From assembly GCA_028278125.1 (NCBI GenBank), contig JANQEY010000306.1, forward strand, positions 1 to 35,489: 35,489 nucleotides of DNA, in the 5' to 3' direction. The notes beneath the pieces are model-generated. The model was given only the letters and a program-made list of their open reading frames with translations. It ran no database searches and was not told where the DNA came from. The position numbers and the translations under genes are program-made. Source of the DNA: a bacterium (GTDB taxonomy: Bacteria; Electryoneota; Electryoneia; Electryoneales; Electryoneaceae). Of the stretch, positions 1 to 10,200 are shown in pieces (position 1 is the first letter of the stretch; each line of letters opens with the position of its first letter).

Positions 1-10
1 TCCAAGGTGT

Positions 11-1129
11 TTAGTTAATTGATCGAACCAGTCTGAACCCGAGATAATCAAACGGGGTGGCGTGATAACTATCGAATCTCATCGAGGAGCGGCAGTTAGC
101 CGGATTGTCGTTGTAAGAGCCACCACGGTGAATACGATAATTATCGCGTGGTGATTCTATCCAAGGATTTCCTGATGAAGGGGCATTATTATAGTTTTCA
201 TGGTAATCGTCTTCACACCACTCGTTAACATTACCAATCATATCATATAGTCCCCATGGATTCGGCTGTTTGTGTCCCACGGGATGGGTTGTATTAGAAC
301 TGTTTCCGGAATACCAGGCATATTGTTCAATCACGGTATTATTTGGATCATTTCCCCAGAAAAATCGAGTAGTTGTTCTCGCCCGGCAGGCATACTCCCA
401 TTCAGCCTCTGATGGTAACCTCCAGGTCTCGGAACCTTCGTCGGCATTGAGAGAATCAATAAACGCTTTAACATCATCCCAGGTGACTCTATCAACAGGG
501 TTATTTGTGCCGTCAAAGTGGAAATTCCATTCGCCCATAACGGACGACCATATCTCCTGGGTTAGTTCATATTTTGCCAGCCAGAAATCATTGTTAATGT
601 TTACCTGGTGACTTGGAAATTCACCTTCGACAGCATCTTCGTCGTCGGCTGTCGCACCCATTGTAAAGTATCCGGAAGGTATACGAACCATTGAAATCTC
701 ATGTCCCGTGTTACCTAGAGAAAAGACCTGGTCTGTTGAAGTTGTAAAAGACCAGATTGGTCCTTCAACCTCATGATGATGGTCATCACGAACTACAATC
801 TGCCAGTAGTAGGTTGTTTCAACGGTAAGATCTTCAATGTTGAACGAGTTCGCTGCCAGGTTATCAGCTAATAATTCAGGTGGGGAGGTAGTGCCGAAAT
901 AGAGATCATACCGGAGTGGATCATCATCAGGATCTGAACAAATCCAGGACAGAGTAATATTTGTCCCGGGATCATAGCCGTTGTTTGATGGAGATGGATT
1001 TCCCGGGATTACCGGTTCAAGATTTGGATCTATACCATCGTCACCCAACCAGATCAATTCGATTCCACACCCACTTAAGATCAAGCTAAATGGCAATATA
1101 AATAATAATATAAACAAGCAGCGTCGCAT
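11..1129 (-). CDS. SUMF1/FGE-like domain lipoprotein with one fibronectin-III-like module
   Basis: This is a complete gene of 372 residues from the start chosen here. An ATG ten codons upstream (1159) is also in frame. I prefer 1129 because GGGGA lies 7 bases before it and because the protein then opens directly with a lipoprotein signal (MRRC, hydrophobic stretch, LSGC lipobox with Cys at about residue 21). It is therefore probably lipid-anchored outside the inner membrane. Residues about 40-130 form a fibronectin-III-like module of the same type as those in the giant neighbour (DPDDDPLRYDLYFGT, then TYYWQIVVRD). Residues about 145-370 are a SUMF1/formylglycine-generating-enzyme-like domain (IPSGYFTMG, RLPSEAEWEYACRA, GLYDMIGNVNEWC, HRGGSY, GFRLVRS). 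The closing segment has one Cys in a CRSSMR context and not the Cys pair of true sulfatase-activating FGE. The domain is therefore probably binding or structural, or an enzyme of another kind. A terminator separates it from the giant gene upstream. Confidence 0.85.
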   Translation of the reverse strand: MRRCLFILLFILPFSLILSGCGIELIWLGDDGIDPNLEPVIPGNPSPSNNGYDPGTNITLSWICSDPDDDPLRYDLYFGTTSPPELLADNLAANSFNIEDLTVETTYYWQIVVRDDHHHEVEGPIWSFTTSTDQVFSLGNTGHEISMVRIPSGYFTMGATADDEDAVEGEFPSHQVNINNDFWLAKYELTQEIWSSVMGEWNFHFDGTNNPVDRVTWDDVKAFIDSLNADEGSETWRLPSEAEWEYACRARTTTRFFWGNDPNNTVIEQYAWYSGNSSNTTHPVGHKQPNPWGLYDMIGNVNEWCEDDYHENYNNAPSSGNPWIESPRDNYRIHRGGSYNDNPANCRSSMRFDSYHATPFDYLGFRLVRSIN

Positions 1130-1136
1130 TAATGAT

Positions 1137-1141
1137 TCCCC
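1137..1141 (-). promoter_or_regulatory. Ribosome binding site deciding the lipoprotein start
   Basis: On the minus strand GGGGA sits 7 bases before the ATG at 1129. The alternative upstream ATG at 1159 has no comparably clear site, and using it would put a charged ten-residue tail before the lipoprotein signal. Confidence 0.5.
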
Positions 1142-1220
1142 AATCATCGTTTTCAACATTCACCATCAAAGATAAATAAATCGTATCACAACTCCCAAGA
1201 GTCATCTGAGCCTGATTACT

Positions 1221-1249
1221 AAAAGAGCCCGGCGGATATCACCGGGCTC
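1221..1249 (-). terminator. Rho-independent terminator after the 3952-residue giant gene
   Basis: Read on the minus strand, an 8-base-pair GC-rich stem (GAGCCCGG at 1242-1249 paired with CCGGGCTC at 1225-1232) encloses a 9-base loop and is followed by TTTT (1221-1224). It lies 22 bases beyond the stop codon of the giant gene. The lipoprotein gene downstream probably has its own promoter or depends on read-through. Confidence 0.8.
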
Positions 1250-1270
1250 AATGTATGGAAAAGAATATTA

Positions 1271-4200
1271 TTAATTAATTAGAACAACTCGCTTCAAGCT
1301 ACTCATCCTACCAGGTACGTTTGCACGGATGAAATAGACACCACTTGCCAGTCCGGTCGCGTCAAATGGGATTCTATGGTAACCTGCCTGGTAGCTGCCG
1401 CGAGTTAATGTTGCAACCTTTCTTCCCATCGCGTTGTAGACATTCATCTTCAAATCACTCTGTTCCGGCAAACCTACAACTACAACGGTCGAAGCGTTGA
1501 ATGGATTCGGATAAGTTGCCACGATGGAATAGGAAGTTGGCAATACTGCATCCGGTCGACGTGGTTCAACGTAGAAGTCGAAGTGTTCGTTACATTCAAC
1601 TGTATCACCGGCAGATATTGCAACGGAATACCATTCCACGTGGATATATTCACGCCAGTAATTCATTTCGAGAACCCGATCGAGATCGAAGACATATGCT
1701 GGTTCTGCCAGGCCGCTGAATGATACGGTCGAATCGTAGTCGGTACCCATTGTAATCCTGAACTCAACAGAATAGCTGGTTTCCTCTTCAGGATCGGGAT
1801 CAATAGAATTTTCCCAACTTGTACTGAGAATTTCTATTTCATCAACACCGATAGTGTCCTCATCTGCCGGTTCAAGCAGGGCAAATGGGGTAGGAGGCTG
1901 CGGCATTGCTGTACGGAAGGTCCACACATCATCTGAGTAGGTTCCATCTGTATTAGTATCGACGGCATGTACACGCCACCAATAATCGGTATTATCAAAT
2001 AATCCAACTATTTCGATCGATGTTGAATCAAATGCCGGGTAGGTCGTTGTCGCGGTAAATTCCTCATCGAATGAAATCTCAAGTACATACTCGATCTCAT
2101 CACCGAAGTCCGGATCAACAGTTTCCTGCCATTCAAACAACCAGGCTGTTGTATCGTTAAGAACCGATTCGTTCAACGGGCTTACCAGGGTAAATGCTTC
2201 GGGTGGTCTTGCCGGTTGAATTGTGAACATCCAGCCATCTTCACCAGGTGAAGCATAAGTATGCAGATCGAATGTGTCGAATGCATGTACACGCCAGTAA
2301 ATCGTCGCGCCATAGCCAAACGTGTTCTCAAGATCACTGATCAGCATTTCAGTTTCATCGGTGGTATCGACCAGGGTACTGTCAGCATGGAATTCAGCAC
2401 TGGTTGACCATTCAACGATGTAGGCGAATTCATCACCCGGATCCTGGTCAGCGGATTCTGACCATTCCAATGTTACCTCGTCGAATGTCAATTCCATACT
2501 GTCTTCAGGTGCTAACAATGCAAACGCATCCGGGGCATCAGGAATAAAGACATCCAGGCTCCAGGTCTCATCCGACCACGTACCGGCTGTATTACTATCC
2601 TGCGCTCGTACTCTCCACCAGTAAGTCTGATCATCGTCGAGACCGGTCAGCTCGAATTCAATATCGGTAACAGTTGAAGAATCAGCTTCATCGAATGTTT
2701 CCGTATTTGACCACCAGACAACATACCCTAAAACATCATCCGGATCAGGATCAGTGGAAGCATCCCATGTGAGTGTCGTATCGCCGCTCCAGCATGTACT
2801 TCCATCCTCAGGTCCGGCAAGGTTAAATGCTGACGGTGCATCGGCTATGTAGATATTAAATGCCCATGCATCTGTGCTGTCACCATTTGACCACGAGTAG
2901 AGATCGAAGTCATCAACCGCCCTGACTCGCCAGTAGACCACTATATCGTCAGGTAATTCGTCAAGTTCGTTGTTGGGAATTCCAACTGATCCCGGAACAG
3001 GTGAACGGTTTTTACCGGATAGTCGATTTTCTTCCGGATCCTGTAACTTATTGATAGTTTTGGTTCTGCCGGAATTGCGGCCGTTGTTTGATGTTGATGC
3101 CTTAATATGATCTTTACCGTTGTTTCCTGTTATCCTGGAACTACGATTTCTCGATGTTTTACCAAAATCTGTAAAGCTTGTTTCTCGCCTTGATATCTTT
3201 GAATTTCTATCCTTGCCATGTCCAGGATCAGAACCCATCAGTAATTCGGGATTCTCAAGATCAGTGATGGCAAAGAAAGTATCTGTTGTTGTGTCACTGA
3301 AATATGTCGCGAAAGTCGAATCTGTTGACCATTGTACTTCGTAATTAACCGTATCGTCAGGATCAGGATCAATTGCCGGATTCCACGAAACAGTCACAGT
3401 ATCCATATCCACAGTCTCATCATCACCTGGTGCTGCCAGTGTGAATGCTTCAGGCGCTTCCGGAATATAGACATCGAATGACCACGTTTCATCAGACCAC
3501 TGACCATCAGTATTTCCATCTACTGCACGTACCTTCCACCAGTAGGTGGAATCATCTGCCAGGTCATTCAACTCAAGCATATTACCGGCTAATGTGTCAA
3601 CCTCAATAGAATCAGCTTCCACAAATGCCTCATCAAATGACCACCATACCATGTAGGAATTGACATTATCATCCGGATCAGGATCGTCTGAGTAAGACCA
3701 TGTCAAAGTCGTATCACCAGTAGCACACACACTGCCATCAGCAGGACTGAGGAGGCTGAATGCTTCAGGCGCATCCGGTACATATATTTCGAATAACCAA
3801 CCGTCTGTACCCTGGTCTGACCAGGTGACAAAGTTAAAGGTGTCCGTAGCATAGACACGCCAGTAGATGGTTATGTCATCAGGTAATTCGTCCAGTTCAT
3901 CGCTGTTTTTATCGTCGCCCGGAGAATCGTCAAGTTCTCCAAAACCTCTATTCGATGTGTTTGATCCAAGACTGAACATACCGGTAATCGTTTTGTTGTC
4001 ACTATTTCCACCATCAATTAATCCAAACTCATCGTCACCGCCTAAGCCGGCTAATGCAGCGGCATCCGCCAGGTCTGTGATTACAAAGAACGTATCGGTC
4101 GTTGTACCTGTGAAGAACTCTGTAAAGTCCGGATCAGCTGACCATTCAACAGTATAAGTAACGACGTCATTAATATCAGTATCGATTGAACGTGTCCAGT

Positions 4201-7200
4201 TGACGGTTACCGTATCATCATCGACGACTGCGCTGTCCTCAGGTGCTACCAGGCTGAATGGACCCGGTGGATCAGGGATTACTGAATTGACATGCCAGGT
4301 TTCTGTTGACCAGCGTCCTTCACTGTTGCCGTCTTGTGCCCTGACTTTCCAGTAATAGGCAAAGTTATCCAGCATATTTTCCAGCAGGTAGTCTGTCTGG
4401 TCACTGGCGACTATTGCCGAATCGAGGTTGTCGGTAAACGTCTCATCAGTAGCCCACCAGACAACATAGGAATCCAGTGCGTCATCAGGATCAGGATCGG
4501 TTGTAGCTTCCCAGGTAAGTGTTGTGTCTCCGGTTGAGCATGAGCTGTTATCTTCTGGTGATAACAGGCTGAACTCGAACGGCGGATGTATTACGTACAC
4601 CTCGAATGACCACGTTTCTGCGGCCGGTGTTTCGTTAAATTGTGTGTCCCTGGCATGAATTGTCCACCAGTATTCGGTGTCGTCATCAGCGAGGTAAGTA
4701 TAGTTTGTATCCGTTAGGCCGATGGCAATGGGTAATCCCATGTTAAACTCATCTGTGGATACATACACATCATAAACGACCGCGTCATCTGGATCGGGAT
4801 CAATAGATGAATCCCAGGTGAGATCAATCGCTAATGTATCCACTATACTTTCATCAAGCGGTGTAACAAGGTCGAAGACGGCCGGCGGTTCTACAACGTA
4901 GATTTCGAATGTCCAGACCTGGTTAGCCCAGACTTCCGAACCTGTGCCATCATCTGCCATGATTGTCCACCAGTACTGGGTATCATCATCCCCAGCGAAG
5001 GTATATGATGTATCAGCAAGGTCTTCCATGACAGGTAAACCGAGGTCAGCCGGATTAGTTGTCACATATACATCATATGTGACAGGATCACCCTCGGGAT
5101 CTATAGACTGGTACCATACCAGTTCAACATCCTCAGCACCAAGGACCGTACCACTTAACGGACTGGCAAGGTCGAAAGCGCCCGGGATTTCCTGGACAAA
5201 GATCGAGAATGTCCAAACCTGGTTGGCCTGGGTTTCAAGACCACCTTCATCAATCGCTACTACTGTCCACCAGTACTGTTCATTATCGACACCGGTAAAG
5301 GTGTAGGATGTTATATCCAAATCAGTTGCTACAGGATCACCCAGGTCTAACGGATCTGTTGATACATAAACATCGTATGCTATATCTCCACCATCCGGAT
5401 CAATTGATGGTGTCCAGGTTAACGTGAGTTCGGTAATGGGGGAGACATGACCATTTGCAGGGCTGGCCAGGTCGAATAATCCCGGTCCCTCCTCAACCTC
5501 AATAGAGAATGACCGTGTTTCATCAGCCCATGTTTCGTTAGCGCTCAGGTCTGTAGCAAGAACTGTCCAGAAATATTCTGTATTGTCGTCGCCGGCAAAA
5601 GTAAACGTAGTAACGTTTAAGTCAGATGCCACAGGATCACCAAGATCACCTTCATCCTCTGATACATATATATCATAGGTAACTTCATCACCCGGATCGG
5701 GATCAACAGCTTCGTCCCAGATAAGGGTTACTGAGGCGCTTGGTGAGATATATTCATCATCTGGTGACTGGAGTCCAAATGCCATTGGCGATTCTTCGAT
5801 GTAGATCGAGAACGACCATGTCTGGTTAGCCCATAGTTCATTTACGTCGCCATCATTGGCACGGACAGACCACCAGTATTGGCTGTCGTCTGTTCCGGTG
5901 AATACATAAGATGTATCTGTTAATCCAGTCGCAACCGGATCACCAAGATCGCCCGGATCTGTAGTTACGTAAACATCATAAAGTACAGGTAACCATCCTG
6001 GGTCAACCGAGGTCTCCCAGACAAGGCTTATATCAGTTACATCAGAGATAAAGCCACTTTCAGGTGAGAGAAGGCTGAAAGCGCCATTAACTCCACCTAC
6101 GGAAATGCTGAATGACCAGGTCTGGTTGGCTTGAGTCTGGTTACCATTTCCATCATCGGCGAAGATAGACCAGTAATATTCAGTTCCGTCTTCACCTGTG
6201 AAAGTATACGAAAGTTCAGTTAAGTCTGTGATTATCGGAACACCAAGATCACCAGGATCAGTTGAGACGTACACATCATATGTAACATCATCACCATCAG
6301 GATCGATGGATGGTGTCCATGTCAGGGTTACATCAAGAATCGCAGAGATATATTCATCTGCCGGGCTGGCCAGGTCGAAAGCTCCGGGGCTTTCTTCCAC
6401 GTAAATATCAAACGACCATGTTTCCAGCGCCCAGGTTTCGTTATCGTTGTCGTCCCTTGCAGCCACTGACCAGAAATACTGAATTTCATCAATGCCTGTG
6501 AACGTATAAGTGTTTACATCAAGGTCTGTTACGACAGGTACTCCAAGGTCACCCGGATCGGTTGAGACATATACATCATAGACGACATCATCACCATCCG
6601 GATCAGTTGTTGCATTCCAATTAAGATCAACATCAAGTGATGGTGAGATAAATCCATCAACTGGTGATGTAAGGCTGAATGGTAGAGGTGCCTCTTCTAT
6701 AGCAACTGAGAATGTCCAGGTCTGGTTCGCTGGTGTCAGGTTGCCATTTCCGTCATTTGCTTCAACTGTCCACCAGTACTGGGTATCATCAGCACCTGTG
6801 AATGTATAGGATGTTACGTCCAGTCCAGTAACAATCGGCAGTCCAAGGTCACCCGGATCGGTTGATACATAGAGCTCATAAGTGACATCATCACCATCAG
6901 GATCAATACTCGGGCTCCAGGTAAGGTTTACGTCGAGTACAGATGATACAGTCAGATCAGCCGGAGCGACAAGATCAAATGCCTGCGGTGGTTCCTCGAC
7001 ATATACTGAGAAACTCAAGGTGTCCAGCGCAGGAGTCGAGTTGCCCTGGGTGTCATGAGCAATTACCGACCACCAGTACTGGGTATCATCATCCGCGTTG
7101 TATGTATAGTTGGTTACATCAAGGTCAGTAGCAACCGGTAAACCTAAATCTCCCGGATCCGTTGAGACATAAACATCATATGAAACTTCATCACCAGGAT

Positions 7201-10200
7201 CAGGATCATTTGAAACTTCCCATGTCAGGTCAACAGCGAGAACTGGTGAAATAAAACCGTCAACAGGCGTGAGAAGACTGAAATCCTCAGGGGGATTTTC
7301 TTCAAAGATCGTAAACGACCAGGTTTGTGTAGCCTGGGTCAGGTTACCGTTCCCGTCATCAGCTTCGATTGTCCACCAGTACTGTGTATCGTCAGCACCA
7401 ATAAAGTTATAGGTGGTATCTGCCAGGCCGGTTGCAATCGGCAATCCAAGATCGCCCGGATCAGTTGATACATAAACATTGTATGAAACAACATCACCAT
7501 CAGGATCAATGGCTGAGCGCCACATTAAATCGGCGGATAATACCGGTAAAACAGTGCCATCAAGTGGTGATAACAGCGAGAATGCATCTGGGGGTTCCTC
7601 AACATAAATCGAGAAACTCCAAGTGTCATCAGCTGCTATCTCATTACCCTGTGAATCCCGCGCATGAACTGTCCACCAGTATTGAGTATCATCATTTCCA
7701 TTATAGGTATAGAAGGTGTTTGCAATATCAGTGCCCACCGGAAGACCGAGATCACCTGGATCAATCGAGACATATACGTCGTAAACAATGTTATCACCCG
7801 GATCGGGATCAATTGCAGGATTCCAGGTCAACGTTACATCCGCTGTCGGAGATATAGCACCATCTGCAGGTGAATCCAAGGTAAATGCCGCGGGTGGTTC
7901 CTCGATATAGATCGAGAATGACCACGTTTCATCAGCCTGGGTTTCATCACCGTCGTTATCCTTTGCGATAACTGTCCACCAGTATTCGGTATCATCAACA
8001 CCGGTATAAGTATATGCTGTACCGACAAGATCGGTGGCAACAGGTACACCAAGGTTAAACTCATCCGTTGATACATAAAGATCATAAACGACATTATCAC
8101 CCGGATCGGGATCAGTCGTAGCGTTCCATGTCAGGACAACGTCTGCCGTTGGTGATACGGTTTCATCCGGCGGAGATTCGAGACTGAAGGGTAGAGGAGC
8201 CTGTTCAACAGCGATCGAGAATGACCATGTCTGGTTAGCCCATACTTCACTTCCGGTATCATCTTCCGCTTTTATTGTCCACCAGTACTGGGTATCGTCA
8301 AGACCGGTATGAGTGTATGTAAGTACTGCCAAATCTTCAGCAACCGGTAGGCCAAGATCGCCTGGATCGGTTGTCACATAAACATCGTATGTCACGGGAT
8401 CGGCTTCCGGATCGACTGATTCTTCCCATGTCAGGGTAACATCAAGATCGGCTGAAACCGTTCCGCTTGCGGGTGTCAATAGGTTAAACGCACCCGGTAT
8501 ATCGTTAATCAGGATAGTAAACGACCAGGTACTCGCTGCCGGGGTTATGCCACCGTTGCCATCATCAGCAACAACTGTCCACCAGTATTGAGTATTGTCA
8601 ACGCCGGTAAAATCATAGCTTGTGGCAACTAAATCGGTAGCTACCGGTAATCCTAAATCACCCGGATCAGTTGAGACATAAACATCGTAAGTCACCGGAT
8701 CACCCTCGGGATCAACAGCGGCAAACCAGGTGAGAGTAAGGTCTGCGACAGGCGAAACAAAACCGTTGGCCGGATTTGCCAGGTCAAATGGGCCCGGGGG
8801 TTCCTCTATCAGTATGGTGAAGTCCCAGGTCTCATTTGCCGGGGTGCTGTTTCCGCCGCCATCTCTGGCAACAACTGTCCACCAGTATTGAGTGTTATCC
8901 GCTCCAGTGAAAGTATAAGAGGTTACGTTTAATCCAGTTACGACTGGTAATCCAAGGTCACCAGGATTTGTTGAAACATATACATCATAAGTAACAGCAT
9001 CTCCCGGATCAGGATCAGTTGAAACATCCCAGGTCAGGTTGACGGCAGCAGCTGTTTCAATATTTCCATCAACAGGTGAATCAAGGCTGAAGGCTGAAGG
9101 CGGTTCCTGGATATAGATTGAGAATGACCAGGTCTGGTTTGCCCAGACTTCACTTCCAGTGTCATCTTCAGCTTTTATTGTCCACCAGTATTGAGTATCG
9201 TCAAGACCGGTATAGGTGTATGTAAGTACTGCTATATCTTCAGCTACCGGTAAACCAAGGTCACCAGGATCGGTTGATACATAAACGTCATACGTTACCG
9301 GATCACCATCAGGATCGATGGATTCTTCCCAGGTTAAAACCACGTCCAGGGCAGGGGAAACAAATCCACTGGCGGGAGTTAACAGGTTAAACGCGCCCGG
9401 AATATCCTCGATATCTATTGAGAATGACCAGGTCTGGTTGGCCTGAACCTGTGTAGTTCCATCGGTCGCGAAGATTGACCACCAGTACTGTGTGTCATCA
9501 AGACCGGTAAAGTCATAGGATGTTCCTGCAACTCCTGTGGCGATTGGTAATCCGAGATCACCGGGATCTGTTGATACATATACATCATAAGTCACCGGGT
9601 CTCCATCAGGATCAATAGAAGGAGTCCAGGTCAGGGTCAATGTTCCCACAGCCGAAATTGTTCCATCGGCCGGGCTTGCAAGATCAAATCCTGCCGGTGG
9701 TTCATCGACACTAATTGTAAATGTCCAGGTCTGGTTTGCCCAGGTATCGTTGCCGAATCCATCAGATGCTACAATCGACCACCAGTATTGCGTGTCATCT
9801 GCGCCGTTGAATGTGTAGTCTGATACAGCAACACCTGTAGCAACAGGTACTCCGAGGTCACCCGGATCGGTGGATACGTACACATCATATGTTACCGGAT
9901 CACCGTCCGGATCGATCGAATCTTCCCAGTCCAGGTCAACGGCAAGTGCCGGTTCAATATTATCATCTACGGGACTCAAAAGGTTAAACCCACCCGGAGG
10001 TTCCTGGAGATTAACTGTAAATGACCATGTCTGGTTAGCCGGAGTTTCCATGCCGTTACCGTCGTTGGCAATGACAGTCCACCAGTATTGAGTATTATCT
10101 AGTCCATTATATGTATAAGAAGTAACAGCCAGGTCAGTAGCGATTGGTAAGCCCAAATCACCTGGATCGGTAGAGACGTAAAGATCATAACGGATGGGAT

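Noticed and set aside
11..1129. True sulfatase-activating formylglycine-generating enzyme
   Set aside because: The C-terminal segment lacks the two-Cys catalytic arrangement and no sulfatase gene is present in the window.
2970..4070. Inteins or a diversity-generating retroelement variable region
   Set aside because: The insertions are only about 45-100 residues, lack intein splice-junction residues, and no reverse transcriptase or template repeat is present in the window.
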